A stretch of 64,000 nt of DNA from Valencia hispanica (taxonomy: Eukaryota; Chordata; Actinopteri; Cyprinodontiformes; Valenciidae), in the NCBI GenBank assembly GCA_963556495.2, contig OY747714.1, forward strand, positions 46,751,541 to 46,815,540. Direction: 5' to 3'. The notes under the pieces are model-generated. The model ran no database searches. It was not told the origin of the DNA and saw only the letters and a program-made list of their open reading frames with translations. Numbering within the stretch: position 1 is the first letter of the stretch; every line of letters starts with the position of its first letter. Shown piece by piece: positions 1 to 11,664 of this stretch. A program made the position numbers and the translations under genes.

Positions 1-1224
1 CCTTCCCTTTTAAATAGCTTTTATCATCTGCTTTTAATGATTAAACTTCTGTGAGAAGCATATTTTAGAAGTCATTATTTAAAACTTGTAAATTTGACCC
101 TCGCCATGTTGTCATAATTTTCAGTTCATCATTAATATGTATGGTTTGTATTTGTTTTTCTTCAAAGAGTCATTATTTTTTTCAGATTTGTCCCGACTAT
201 TACACACTTGCTGAGCTGGATGGATTTCAGCATCTCTGAATGAAGAATTGTGTGAAAAATGAGCACACCCAGCACAACCTCATGATCTGAAAACAAAAGG
301 ATTGGTCTTCATATGAATCTCAACGTTTCTTAAAAAAAAAAACAGAGCTGTTATAACTGATCATTCCTAGAATCACCTGACGTTTGCTTGTTCAGTTCAA
401 CAGTCCAGTAAAGCTGATAGATGACAGGATTCAAATAGCCAGTGAACCTCAGCGGCTGCTGATTCAAATAAAACTTCAACCATGAGATGAAGAACACTCC
501 TGACCACCCCGATCAGTGGGCGTGAACATTTTCTTTTAATACTTTGCTTTAACAATTTTTTTGTCATGTATTTGCACAGAATGTCAGTATTGGCATAAAA
601 GCTAAATGTAGCCTGGAAGCCGGAAGGCACAGACATACTTTGTAAAAATGAATATAAAGCCTTCAAATCAATTCCTCCATTATGATGAAAGAATAGTTTT
701 ACATACAAAAAAAATCCAATCTTATATTTCAATAAACCATTCCAGTGGGGAAACATCTATTTTCGGTTACCCTCTCTCACTCAAGGACCTTTTTAGAACT
801 TGCAGTCTGAAGAGGTCATCCAGCACTCTGAGAGACTGTAGACACCCTGACACCCTGACACCGGATGTTTCAGCCGCGGAGTTTAATTAGTTTTCGAGGG
901 GACATCGATTTAAAAAAAATAGTTTTCAATCCCAGAACTGCTGATATCATAAACTTCAAACTACTCTAATGTATGTGTGATAATCTTAACGAGCCCAGTA
1001 AAAAAACACCAGTTCACAAGTTAGGGGTCCGCTGGAGCAGGATGCCTTTCCCTAAACTTTTAAAACATATGTGATCACATTGTGAAAAAGTAACAAAGCA
1101 GCAGCAGAAAAAGAGAGAGGCTTCTGGACATTACAGCCGTTAGAGTTTATAAGCTAATCTGCATTTATTTACCCTTTAATCTTATCAGTTATACTATGAA
1201 GCCTATGTTAGAGACTGGAATGAA
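1..1224. other. AT-rich DNA, nothing recognised
   Basis: Only short open frames occur here (for example 397-756 on the minus strand and 648-890 on the plus strand). None has a domain, a repeat match or splice-site support. No repeat family was recognised. Confidence 0.5.
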
Positions 1225-1565
1225 TAAAAATGTTTTTCATATCACAAGTACATCTCAGTACATTAGAATATTTGTAACGATGAGGCTCATTTGTCAGATT
1301 GAAAGAACCATGTGAAAATAACCTTTAAAGAAGTATTAAAACACAATTCATTAAGCCCACCTTTATTCCTTTATTTCAAATCTTTTTTATTGTTTTGATG
1401 TAATATTTTTTATCTTAAACTATGTGTTTCCATCAACTGAAAATCATCATAATTATCATATTTGAAAACATCAGGCTGTGTGTAGTTAATCTGTTTAATG
1501 TGTTTCACTTAGTGAATTGTGTTACTGAAATAAATGAACTTTGCAATGTAATAGATAAAGTTCAA
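1225..1565. mobile_element. Degenerate MITE-like dispersed repeat
   Basis: The stretch opens with an 'acatctcagtacattagaatat' type end. It carries a 'gtttcactta..gaattg..ttactgaaataaatgaac' segment typical of a widespread fish non-autonomous DNA transposon. Ends and target duplications are too decayed to define, and the family assignment rests on remembered similarity. Confidence 0.4.
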
Positions 1566-2574
1566 AATTGATCCAGAACTCAGAGCATGCTCGAGCAAAG
1601 GTTAAATTAGGTTAATGTACAATAAAAATGTACAACATTTTTAGTTTGTTTTTCATGTCAGACTCTGACGGTGAGTAAAATGAAGACGAACAGAAAGTGA
1701 AGGATTCGAGACTCGCACCTCAGCAACCTTTAATCGTTGGAGATGGATGTGGAAAGGAGTATGTCAGTTTACCGGGGATTGTTTCACTCACAGGACCATA
1801 GAGAGGGTGACACTCTATATGCTGGAAACCAGAAACGACAACATCACGGAGTGAGGAAACTCCAGCAGTGGGGTAAGCTGAGTGTAGAAGATATTTTTCA
1901 CAGAACAAACCATGGAAGAATCGGGTGTTACAGGGTCCCCAATCAGGGAAAGAGTCCAGGGCAGCTACAGGGCAAGCATAGAAGCCAGGACAGATCCATC
2001 GTCAGTGAGGCAGTGATCAGGGTCCAGGTGCATGAAGAGAGGTTCAGAGCCAAATGAGAGTAACTCACACTGTTGGCAAGGAGCAGGGGCCAGAAAATAG
2101 GTTAGGCATGGACGCAAGAGACGCAGGGTACGCATTTCTTTACGTATTTTTCCAAGCCATCTTTAAATGCACCTGAAGTGTACATATGCGTGGGCATCAG
2201 TGAATCGTCGACAGGTGCTGCCGAGTAAAGCAGAGCAGCATGTTCAGCAAACCAGCCAGAGGCAGCAAAAGACATTGCACAGTTTTTTTCCAAACAAGAC
2301 TGAAGTTGAGTTATGATGTTGCATGCAGGTAATATTAGCTAAATGAAGCCTAGTTAATACATGCCAATATATCATGTTAGGCTGGTTAACAATACTAATG
2401 TTACCTATATTACATCCCTTGCTAGTTAGTTCGTAATTGGAATAAACCCAATTCTATTTCATTTCTGTGCAGAATTTTACTGCTTTCCACATATTTGAAA
2501 GAAATCTTTATTGCCACAATAAACAGAGCGGGGTCAGGGGTCAGGGAGGGTCTGTCAGGTGGAAAGATAATATA
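1566..2574. other. Intergenic DNA, nothing recognised
   Basis: Short open frames on both strands (about 60-106 codons) overlap each other and have no recognisable domain. No repeat was identified before the Tc1 end at 2575. Confidence 0.4.
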
Positions 2575-4171
2575 CACTACCGTTCAAAAGTTTGGGGTCA
2601 CATTGAAATGTCCTTATTTTTGAAGGAAAAGCACTGTACTTTTCAATGAAGATAACTTTAAACTAGTCTTAACTTTAAAGAAATACACTCTATACATTGC
2701 TAATGTGGTAAATGACTATTCTTGGTGCAATATCTACATAGGTGTATAGAGGCCCATTTCCAGCAACTATCACTCCAGTGTTCTAATGGTACAATGTGTT
2801 TGCTCATTGGCTCAGAAGGCTAATTGATGATTAGAAAACCCTTGTGCAATCATGTTCACACATCTGAAAACAGTTTAGCTCGGTACAGAAGCTACAAAAC
2901 TGACCTTCCTTTGAGCAGATTGAGTTTCTGGAGCATCACATTTGTGGGGTCAATTAAACGCTCAAAATGGCCAGAAAAAGAGAACTTTCATCTGAAACTC
3001 GACAGTCTATTCTTGTTCTTAGAAATGAAGGCTATTCCATGCGTGAAATTGCTAAGAAATTGAAGATTTCCTACAACGGTGTGTACTACTCCCTTCAGAG
3101 GACAGCACAAACAGGCTCTAACCAGAGTAGAAAAAGAAGTGGGAGGCCGCGTTGCACAACTGAGCAAGAAGATAAGTACATTAGAGTCTCTAGTTTAAGA
3201 AACAGACGCCTCACAGGTCCCCAACTGGCATCTTCATTAAATAGTACCCGCAAACACCAGTGTCAACATCTACAGTGAAGAGGTGGCTGCGGGATTCTGG
3301 GCTTCAGGGCAGAGTGGCAAAGAAAAAGCCATATCTGAGACTGGCCAATAAAAGAAAAAGATTAAGATGGGCAAAAGAACACAGACATTGGACAGAGGAA
3401 GACTGGAAAAAAGTGTTGTGGACGGATGAATCCAAGTTTGAGGTGTTTGGATCACAAAGAAGAACGTTTGTGAGACGCAGAACAACTGAAAAGATGCTGG
3501 AAGAATGCCTGACGCCATCTGTTAAGCATGGTGGAGGTAATGTGATGGTCTGGGGTTGCTTTGGTGCTGGTAAGGTGGGAGATTTGTACAGGGTAAAAGG
3601 GATTCTGAATAAGGAAGGCTATCACTCCATTTTGCAACGCCATGCCATACCCAGTGGACAGCGCTTGATTGGAGCCAATTTCATCCTACAACAGGACAAT
3701 GACCCAAAACACACCTCCAAATTGTGCAAGAACTATTTAGAGAAGAAGCAGGCAGCTGGTATTCTATCGGTAATGGAGTGGCCAGCGCAGTCACCAGATT
3801 TGAACCCCATTGAGCTGTTGTGGGAGCAGCTTGACCGTATGGTATGCAAGAACTGCCCATCCAACCAATCCAAATTGTGGGAGCTGCTTCTAGAAGCGTG
3901 GGGTGCAATTTCTCCAGATTACCTCAACAAATTAACAGCTAGAATGCCAAAGGTCTGCAATGCTGTAATTGCTGAAAATGGAGGATTCTTTGACGAAAGC
4001 AAAGTTTGATGTAAAAAAAATCTTTTTTCAAATACAAATCATTATTTCTAACCTTGTCAATGTCTTGACTCTATTTTCTATTCATTTCACAACGTATGGT
4101 GGTGAATAAGTGTGACTTTTCATGGAAAACACAAAATTGTTTGGGTGACCCCAAACTTTTGAACGGTAGTG
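2575..4171 (+). mobile_element. Tc1/mariner element, near-complete, TA-flanked
   Basis: The element is 1,597 bp. Its 27-bp terminal inverted repeats are perfect (2575-2601 and 4145-4171, outer end CACTACCGTTCAAAAG), and TA dinucleotides flank both ends at 2573-2574 and 4172-4173. Length, TA target and the internal transposase fit the Tc1 family. The intact ends suggest a fairly young insertion, and its own transposase frame is broken once. Confidence 0.95.
2967..4009 (+). pseudogene. Tc1-type transposase, single frameshift
   Basis: The frame starts MARKRELSSE at 2967 with an N-terminal helix-turn-helix region ('GYSMREIAKKLKIS') followed by a GRPR hook. It runs to 3278, then continues in another frame to 4009. 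The shift lies at about 3250-3256, where one base appears missing in a short A-run ('cgcaaacacc'). The second part holds the DDE catalytic triad: the D of WTDESKFEVFG, the D of QQDNDPKHTSK and the E of PDLNPIELLWEQ, with the spacing usual for Tc1 D34E. Together the parts give about 340 residues, the normal family length. The product would be a cut-and-paste DNA transposase. As read it makes only the DNA-binding half, so the copy is non-autonomous unless this is a sequencing error. Confidence 0.92.
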
Positions 4172-4419
4172 TAAGTGGCTCAGAAAAATATCTATGGCAT
4201 AAGAGGGACTTTGAGGTTAATTTCCACAATAATATCACTGCTGCTCATCCTAATTCTTTTTCAAAATGTAGCTTTCTACAGTTTTTGTCAACAACCCAAA
4301 ACCTGTGACCTTTAATTAGCGTAGAAACGAAGATCGACAGGTCAATCGAGCCTTTTGTCAAAAGTTGACCAAACATTGCCATATTTATGTTTTTGTTGGT
4401 GAGATACACACTCCAGGCT

Positions 4420-4743
4420 GCACATTGATGCAGTTGGTAGCACTGGCAGCTGGCAGCAAGAAGGTCCTGGGTTCAAATCCCAGCCTGGGGATTCTGCATG
4501 GAGTTTGCAAGTTCTCCCTGTGCGTTCATGGGTTCCCTCTGGGTACTCCGGCTTCCTCCCACAGTCCAAAAACATGACTGTTAGGGTAAATGGTCTCTCT
4601 AAATTGCCCTTAGGTATGAATGAGTTTGTGCATGTTGTGTCTCTGTTACCCTGCCATGGACTGGCGACCTGTCCAGGGTGTACCCCACCTCTCGCCCAGT
4701 GACTGCTGGAGATATGCACCAGTCTAGATAATGGATGGATGGA
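4420..4743 (+). mobile_element. SINE-like repeat with tRNA-type B box and GGAT tail
   Basis: A tRNA-like promoter block ('ggtagcactgg' and 'gggttcaaatccca') is followed by a body typical of a common fish repeat ('tgcatggagtttgcaagttctccc', 'ggcgacctgtccagggtgta'). It ends in 'aatggatggatgga'. The tail resembles that of Rex3/RTE LINEs, which suggests a shared 3' end, though that link is inference. The tail recurs as minus-strand fragments near 30.6 kb and 36.2 kb. Confidence 0.7.
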
Positions 4744-6595
4744 CAACCAGCTGGAATTCAGAGTGAAATCCAAATGTACATTTGTGGAAGGAAAATGGAA
4801 CGTACAGGATGGGTAAAAAAAATCCTAATTAATCAGAGCAAAGCAGCAGCGTCACAGTTTTAGTTTATTTATTTAATGGTAAATGGAACCAATACATTTC
4901 ACCCTCTCACCAATAAAATACTATAATACAGCATCAATTTACATAGTATCTATGATTATTTTAATCTATTGTAGCACAATCTATAATTAGTCTACAGAAG
5001 ATTTTTGTCAACATTGATTGATATTTTTGCAGAAGAAAAAAAGATTACAATGATGAACATATCACATGACAAGTATACAAACAAAACCCAGTAAACAAGT
5101 CAAGTAAGCCAACAAATAATAGCTAAGTAAAATAAATAAAACAAAGACGGACGGAAGGAAAAATAATATTCAGACAGGCTATTTAATGGAAAGTGCAGCA
5201 TAAGAAGCATTAATTCGTAATATTAAACAAGCCCAGCTTCTCACATTTTGCTCGTTTTTACCCTCTACATTTCAACATGAATCTCAGTCTTTCCAATTTT
5301 GTGAAATAAAGAAGTTCTCTGACCAGGTGTATATGTGCTGGTGGCGATGAAGATTTCCACTTCAGCAGTATAAGACGCCAGGCCAACAAGCAAACAAAGT
5401 ATCCTCCTGAGAGGACAATCGCATATAAGGTGGCGAGATGCCAAACAAAGCAATGGGGGCAGAAGGTCCAATATGGCTTAGATTTTAAAAAATGAGTAAA
5501 ATTAGGACACAACTACATTGTGTGAGCGAGGGTTGCAGAGTCCAAGGCCAGATTTATTCTGACTTTTAATCTTTTTAGCCCAAACGTGCTCTATCATGCT
5601 GTGGAGTTGCTAATTGTTAGCTTCTACTAGCAAAGACGCGCTCTGCTCTCTCCTGCTCTCAACCCAGCCTTCCACTGGGCGGTCACAAGCCAACCAAATA
5701 TTAGCTTGGCACTGGCTCGTTTTTACCGTCTACTTTCATTCTGTGGCTAATGCAGGCAATGGGAGATGGAGAGAATGTTCTTGTAGAAGATGTGTTGCAT
5801 GCATGTGTTCTAACGCGGGGCCAGGGCAATTTAGCTGGAGGGGCCGCAGCCTATTTTGAGGGGGCCCAGTATTTATTTAACCCCTTAACGTTTTTATGGC
5901 TGAGGTAGGTTCTGGTGTTTTTCCCAATGATCGCTCTGTTCTAGATCGGTGGTCAGAACGTTTGTTTTTGTTCTCCAAGAGGAGCCGCGGTTGAGCCACT
6001 GTCACGACCCTGCTGTGTATCTGCTTGTGTCTTCATTTATAGAAGATCATTGTTGTTGCGCTGATTCAGGGGGAAATGAGCAGACGCCAAACAACCGGCT
6101 TTGTAAACTTAGAAGAGTTGCTCGCAAACCAGTTAATGTCAAAACCAAACAGAAAACACAGCAAGAAGCCCCGCTTCTTCCATGTCGATTCTCTTATTTT
6201 TCTGCCGCTTGATCAGTGACGCTACTCGCTGCTGAAACTGTCCTGATACACTCAGAAAGAAACATAATAATGTCCAACTCACCATTCTTACCTGTGCCTG
6301 CACATCCAGAGAGCCATCATCTCGAACAAAAACAATTCTTTTACGTCCAGTTAATGTCCTCCAATAAAGTACTTAGTCCTCAAGTCTTCCTCAATCCAAC
6401 TCTGCCACTAAAAACCTTTGTAAATTCCTTTCTTGCGTGTATTTCTCTGAATGTTTACATTATGACTACCAGTTAGCATGCTCTTAATAGCGCGCTTCTT
6501 CTTTTTTTTTATAATTATTCACGGCTGGCAAACAACGGATTGGTGCGTTACTGCCACCAATTGGTAAGAAGTGTGGACCAGAATGTCATTTAAAG
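4744..6595. other. Intergenic DNA, nothing recognised
   Basis: Short open frames occur (for example 5614-5859 and 5949-6212), without domains, splice signals or family resemblance. Sequence at 5240-5260 and 5720-5740 shares a 'gctcgtttttacc.tctac' phrase, possibly two ends of an old repeat. No gene can be supported. Confidence 0.4.
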
Positions 6596-7245
6596 CAGTG
6601 GTCCCCAACCTTTTTTTCGCCACGGACCGGTTTAATATCAGACAATATTTTCACGGACCGGCCTTTAAGGTGTGGCGGATAAATGATAACGGACGGTATG
6701 AAAACGGGGTATTTTTAAAATTATAAGAATGGACGTAAATCCAATGTGTGTTCGCAGGATTATTAACAGCGTCCTCCTAACATTGAGCAGACAATATAAC
6801 ACGAGAAAACACTCCGCCCCGTAACGCTCTCTGGTCGCCATGGTAACATTTAAACATATCTTTAATAATTCAAGATTTACCACAAAAACAAATACAAAGT
6901 GCATGAAAAATCTAACTCAGCACAACGCTGAATCAGTGAGAGCCTTGGGCCTTTTCCCCTTTCCAAAGAAACGATTGAGAGACATTTGTTTTCTATCCAT
7001 CTTGCTTGTGGGATTAATTTTAGCGGTAACTATCACGTGACCAATACACGCCTCTTGACGTGTCAAGACCGAGCTATGTAACGGGGATATCCGGTCATTT
7101 TTCAAAATAAAACTGCAGTCACTCTCAGATAATAAATAAAACGGAAATACTGGAAGTTATTTATTTTTTATGTGTGGCTCGCGGCCCGGTACCGCATGAC
7201 CCACGGCCCGGTACCGGTCCGCGCCCTGGGGGTTGGGGACCACCG
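6596..7245. mobile_element. Non-autonomous hAT element, 8-bp target duplication
   Basis: The 650-bp element begins CAGTGGTCCCCAACC and ends GGTTGGGGACCACCG (14 of 15 inverted-repeat positions match). Flanks ATTTAAAG (6588-6595) and ATTTAAGG (7246-7253) form an 8-bp duplication with one mismatch, as expected for hAT. It contains the 'cacggaccgg' and 'ggcccggtaccg' phrases typical of this dispersed fish repeat. No transposase is encoded. Confidence 0.85.
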
Positions 7246-7529
7246 ATTTAAGGGACTCATTTTAACAAACCACTGTACCAAAGTGTCTTCTTTTATCGCA
7301 TCCAAAACTCCTGATTAGTAACCTACTGGGCCCTCTGTTGGTTGTCTTGGGCCAATACATTTGCATGAGGCATTGTAATCTGTCATGGGCGGGCCCTATA
7401 CGTGAAGAGGCCCGCCCAGGCCCGCCCGTGGTGCCAGGCCTGCATGTGTGACTGATCACCTTATAAAATGAAGAAGTATTGATCGTTTCTCAGTGAACGA
7501 GACCTTTAAGACTTTAAAGTTTGTGTTGA

Positions 7530-7708
7530 AGTCTTTGCAGGAGGTTTTTATGGATCTAACTTACAAGAGGAACAACCTTGCAATTAATGCCAAGAAACGG
7601 TTTATTGGTGTCCTTGTTTAAATAATTTACCTGTCACACAATTTGTTTCCAAAAAGAAAATTAAAGCTTACATTTGAGTCAGTATTGATATCAAAATAAA
7701 ATCCGGTT
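7530..7708 (-). repeat. Duplicated 3' flank of receptor unit R1
   Basis: The phrase 'gtctttgcaggaggtt', then 'ccttgcaatta', then 'tttgagtcagtattgatatc' recurs beside R2 (18226-18320 plus 18850-18887) and R3 (26139-26357) in the same order and orientation. The tandem duplication unit therefore extends past the stop codon and includes the 3' UTR. Confidence 0.75.
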
Positions 7709-8593
7709 TCATTTGACACCGACCCCACAGATGTGTAGTTTTCCTGTCCTCTGCAGAAAGAGCAGCGGTAGCACCAGACTGCAGGGCAAGAAGAAGCATA
7801 TTGAAGACCATCCAATCAAACAATGAACATATCCATACATTTCCCCAAAACTTTGTATTATTGAGGTTATCATATGGCTTATGAACCTGAGGAAAAGAGT
7901 TCCAGTGATAAGGATAATGGTGCGCAAAGCTCTCTGCTTTAATTGGTCAGCCCTCTCCCTGGTCCTGCCCCCCTTGCCAGGCCCTGGACAAATCAGGGCA
8001 CAGAGAACAGAGAGGCTGCAGAAAATGAAAGCTATAGATGTGAAGGACAGAATCAATCCATTGATGATGGCAAGGGAAATATGGAAATGTATTTTTACAA
8101 TCATTATTACGATGCCAATCAGCCAAACACATCCCATGGTGATGTTTCTGATCCTGATGCCTGCCGAGTCTTTAAGGCGCACATAGAAGATGGGATGGAC
8201 AACAGCCAGGTAGCGCTCCATACAGGTGAGGAGGTGAAACAGAGTCTGTCCTGGCATGAAAACACCAAACAAGCCACTTCCTGCCTGCTGGACACCTGGT
8301 TTCTCACTGAGGACACCGAGAAAGAGCAAAAAGGTCCCCAATACATTAAGCAGGTCCAGGAGCACCACATTGTAGGTGAAGACATCAATGTGGCTCCATG
8401 TTGTGAAAGGAGAGCTCAAACCTTCTCTCCTCCATCGCTGGTAACCAACAAAGAGGATGTAGAAGAAAAGAGGCAACAGTAACACATAAGCAACTAAGAG
8501 GCTTAATATGATCGACATTATCTCAGGGGCATAGCAGTTTTTCAGCTGAGGAGTGAGGGAGGAGTTGGAGGAGGAGTAAAAGGACAGTGCCAT
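7709..8593 (-). CDS. R1: seven-transmembrane orphan receptor, rhodopsin-like
   Basis: The 294-residue protein lies in one exon. A splice acceptor (polypyrimidine tract then TTTTCAG) ends about 12 bases upstream of the ATG at 8593; an earlier in-line ATG is followed at once by TAA. The N terminus has a glycosylation site (N10-S-S). Seven hydrophobic segments lie at about residues 25-49, 72-97, 106-128, 151-170, 173-200, 224-247 and 257-281. MERYLAVVHP at 125-134 is the DRY-box equivalent. The third loop reads ICPGPGKGG, with Cys where most relatives have Arg. The TM3 disulfide cysteine, CWxP and NPxxY are absent. It probably acts as a plasma-membrane G-protein-coupled receptor; ligand unknown. 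Closest relatives in the window are R2 and R3. It appears intact. Confidence 0.9.
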   Translation of the reverse strand: MALSFYSSSNSSLTPQLKNCYAPEIMSIILSLLVAYVLLLPLFFYILFVGYQRWRREGLSSPFTTWSHIDVFTYNVVLLDLLNVLGTFLLFLGVLSEKPGVQQAGSGLFGVFMPGQTLFHLLTCMERYLAVVHPIFYVRLKDSAGIRIRNITMGCVWLIGIVIMIVKIHFHISLAIINGLILSFTSIAFIFCSLSVLCALICPGPGKGGRTRERADQLKQRALRTIILITGTLFLRFISHMITSIIQSFGEMYGYVHCLIGWSSICFFLPCSLVLPLLFLQRTGKLHICGVGVK

Positions 8594-8799
8594 TTACATC
8601 AATGTCTGAAAATGAGAAGAAAAGAAAGATTAATGACTGGAAACATTATGAAGAGGAAATGTGGGTTAAACGATATTAACCAGCAGTATCGCAATTACAT
8701 GCTGTCGGAATATCATGTAGCCCTGATCTATAGTCACAGTAAAAGAAGTATCAGATCTCACCTTTTTATAGTTTATTCAAGAAAGATCAGGCTGATATT

Positions 8800-9050
8800 T
8801 TCTGATTAAATATCTGATTGGTGAGCATTCACATTCATCCAATTTTAATCTGGGCAGCTAATTTCCCCCAATGGTGTCCCAATGAGGAAATAGTCCTTTT
8901 GTGTCTCAGATAGCATAAGCATGAATCCCCCTGTTATCCATCCATTAGTGAATAAACATCATTATGAAGACCAAGGAAGACAACACACGCTCCAGATCTA
9001 AAGGTTTATGTTAGAATGCCATAGACAATCCATACTAAACCATAAACAAT
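8800..9050. repeat. Decayed Tc1 5' part within duplicated R1 upstream flank
   Basis: 'ttttaatctgggcagc' and 'catcattatgaagaccaaggaa' match the leader region of a Tc1-type element ('acagcatcatgaagaccaagga'). Corresponding phrases lie upstream of R3 (29080-29235) and in the orphan block near 12,240. It is an old element carried in the receptor duplication unit. Confidence 0.55.
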
Positions 9051-9475
9051 GTTTTTCAGATTGTTATGTTAGATAAGACTGTTCTTGAACGAGCATCACT
9101 CTTAAATTGTCTCGGTATTTTCGTAGAAGAAAATTTGTCTTTCAACCATCATATACAGTGTCTAGCAAAGAAACTTAGAGTAAAGTTGGGTTTTTATGAT
9201 CAAAACAAAGACCGTTTCTCATTTAGTGTGAAGAAAAAAACTTATACAAGCAACATTGTTGGCGATATTTTGTACATGCATGACAATCAATCTCTGTATA
9301 TTATGCAGCACTAAGATTTTTATCAAATTCTGGTTACCGTACTCATCACTGTAATTTGTATCAGACTGTTGGTTGACCTTTTTTTTTTTTTTTACACAAC
9401 TGTAGGTTGGAGCATTGGTATATTTTCCTTTTTAATGCTATATTATGTGAAGTGCCTCTGTACCTATATTCCCTC
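9051..9475 (+). pseudogene. LINE reverse transcriptase C-terminal fragment
   Basis: The frame from 9066 reads LLNCLGIFVEENLSFNHHI, then 'KKLRVKLGFY' and 'GDILYMH'. It continues past a stop as 'ALRFLSNSGYRTHHC'. This is the order seen downstream of the catalytic domain in fish non-LTR retrotransposons (YLGIWLDE..LSF..HI, KLGF, YGDIIYMHA, ALRFITG..YRTHHC). It is 5'-truncated, contains stops and has no function of its own. The insertion splits the old Tc1 remnant in the R1 upstream flank. Confidence 0.7.
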
Positions 9476-9875
9476 CTGGATCCAAAGATCCCCAATAGAA
9501 GCTGTAATCTGCGATCACATGGACACATTCGTTTGAAATCCGTTTTTGGTGAAAGTACATCCTGGTCTAAACTGTAGTAATTTTAAAATAGATCATTAAC
9601 CAACAATGACAGTTCAAAGCCAGGATAAAGAACCGTTTAATTACTAGATGCACGTGTGTTTTAACTGAGCGCTGCAGACGATTACCTTGAGATGATGTTG
9701 AGATTGTAAACAGTCTCTCCTTGCTGGATGCTGTCTGTTTTTATATTGTACTTTTTTATTTGGAGATGTTTTAGCTGCTGTCTTGGCCAGGATTCCCTTG
9801 GAAAAGAGATTTTGAATCTCAATGGGATTATTACTGGTAAAGAAAAAAAAAAGGTGAAATAAAAAAATGGCCCAG

Positions 9876-10135
9876 TCAAAGTCAAATATAAATCTAATTG
9901 AGAAATAATAAAAAAAAAGACATGGAACGGATCTTTACAGAAACTCTGAATCCAATCAAACTGAATTTGAACAGTTTTGCAAAGAATGGGTGGAAATTTC
10001 AGTTTGTTGATGTGAAAAGCTGGAAAAGATAAATCCCAAATTAGCTGCAGTGAAAGGGGATTTTATTTTCCTTCCACTTCACAAGTGTGTACAACTTTTT
10101 CTTGCCCTAAACTTTGTGGAACCTAAGTAGAAAAA
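9876..10135 (+). repeat. Decayed Tc1 3' part, upstream flank of R1
   Basis: 'aatggcccagtcaaagtc', 'ttttgcaaagaatgggtggaaattt', 'attttccttccacttcacaa' appear in the order of a Tc1-type transposase end and 3' UTR. Stops and indels are frequent. Matching remnants occur at 12,330-12,450 and 29,560-29,900. Confidence 0.6.
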
Positions 10136-10309
10136 TGTTAAAAGCTTTGATAGCTTTTAAAAAGCTGTGTTACGGTTATTTTATTCATTCCCAAGTTCTT
10201 ACATTTTTTTCACATGCTTTTCTTGCCTTTTAAAAAACTTTTAGGGTATTTAAATGATTGCTGTGACACAAGAAGGAATAAAAGCTAAAGAATTTCTTTT
10301 TTTCTTCCA

Positions 10310-10482
10310 GCCTCTTTAAACCCTCAGCATCATACGTCCAAGCAAAAGCTCTTCTTAACCAATATCACCAATTACTACTTAAAGGAAGTTAAAATTATTG
10401 CTGCAGCACAAGAATATATGGAAGCGAAACATTTCTTATCCAATCTAACTGGTAAAGCTTATGATCTGTTAAAAAGACACAC
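10310..10482 (-). repeat. Conserved first-intron segment of R1 unit
   Basis: 'ccagcctctttaaaccctcagcatcat' followed by 'aagttaaaattattgctgcagcacaagaat' is shared with 12,480-12,600, 19,975-20,060 and 30,110-30,220. Each occurrence directly follows a putative leader exon on the minus strand. Confidence 0.65.
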
Positions 10483-10610
10483 CTCGTCAGACAGGTTTGG
10501 TCCTTGTTACACTCTCAGAGATCAAATCCCAAATAAATGGTGCTCTCAGTTCTACATGTCAGACTAGCTTGTGTGGGAATGTCACAAAGATGGATGCAGG
10601 TTTTTTGCAT
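10483..10610 (-). promoter_or_regulatory. R1 inferred non-coding leader exon and promoter-proximal module
   Basis: On the minus strand the block ends in GAG|GTGTGTC, a good splice donor at 10483. About 98 bases upstream is TGTCACAAAGATGG (plus-strand spelling, 10580-10593), then 'gcaggttttttgcatg'. The arrangement recurs upstream of every minus-strand copy. The transcription start is not determined; the exon is inferred from paralogue conservation and the donor-acceptor pair. Confidence 0.55.
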
Positions 10611-10885
10611 GCTTCATACAAGCTCATGATTTAATGTCTCGCTGTGCATTAAGATGGAAAATATTTATAAATCATAGCCATCCATCAGACCTAGTTTATT
10701 ATCTTACAATCAAAAGCTGGTTTTTATACCCGAGATGTTTCCAAGTGATTATAAAATATGATTCACAAAATATAAAGAATGTGCATAGTTACAGTATATT
10801 CTGGTATAAGTGTGTTTTGTTTGCAAAAATGTTAGTCAGCATATTTTTTTAAACCACTCAACATCAAGATTGACTAAAAGTGCAT

Positions 10886-11306
10886 TATCCATCCATCTAT
10901 CCATCTTCTTCCACTTATCCGGGGTCGGGTCGCAGGGGCAGCAGCTTAAGCAAAGAGACCCAGACTTCCCTCTCTCCAGCCACTTGGTCCAGCTCCTCGG
11001 GAGGAACCCCAAGGCGCTCCCAGACCAGCCGAGAAACATAGTCCCTCCAGCGTGTCCTGGGCCTTCCCCTGGGCCTCCTCCCGGTGAGACGTGCCTGAAA
11101 CACCTCACCAGGGAGGCGTCCAGGAGGCATCCTGACCAGATGCCCGAGCCACCTCACCTGACTCCTCTCGATGTGGAGAAGCAGCGGCTCTACTCTGAAC
11201 CCCCTCCGGATGACTGAGCTTCTCACCCTATCTCTAAGGGAGAGCCCAGACACTCTGCGGAGGAAACTCATTTCAGCCGCTTGTCTCCGTGATCTCGTTC
11301 TTTTGG
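10886..11306 (-). mobile_element. Rex3/RTE-like LINE 3' end, 5'-truncated
   Basis: On the minus strand an open frame (11271-10915) ends with RWLGHLVRMPPGRLPGEVF, the GRRPRGRPRTRWRDYV motif and LLPLRPDPG. The 3' end is a GGAT-type tail at 10886-10905. This is the C-terminal end of the RTE-clade (Rex3-like) polyprotein. Only about 420 bp remain. A longer relative lies at 56525-58580. Confidence 0.85.
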
Positions 11307-11664
11307 TAAAATTGTATTAAAAATATTTGGTTAAAGAAGAAACATGTTTAATCACACATATGGATAAAGCGATTTTGCTTAAACGAGACAAAGGTTGATT
11401 AAAATGATAAATAACAGCTGCAATGAGGATCGATGTTGAGATAAAATAAAATATATTGAGAATGATGCAAGAAATTAAAGAACATATCTGTTTAAAAGCA
11501 AAAAATGACCTTAGTCCACTTTTTAAAACAATAGATCAGCTGATGCTTTTTGGGTTGAAATTTTGTTGATTTGTATTTTTTGTGTCCTTAATTACTGCTT
11601 AAAAGTTCTTGCCAGTATATTAGTATTGTTATTTTTAGTATTATTATTATTACATTTGGGGTGT

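Noticed and set aside
4420..4520. Possible tRNA gene (B-box-like gggttcaaatccca)
   Set aside because: No cloverleaf can be formed around it; it is the promoter part of a SINE-like repeat.
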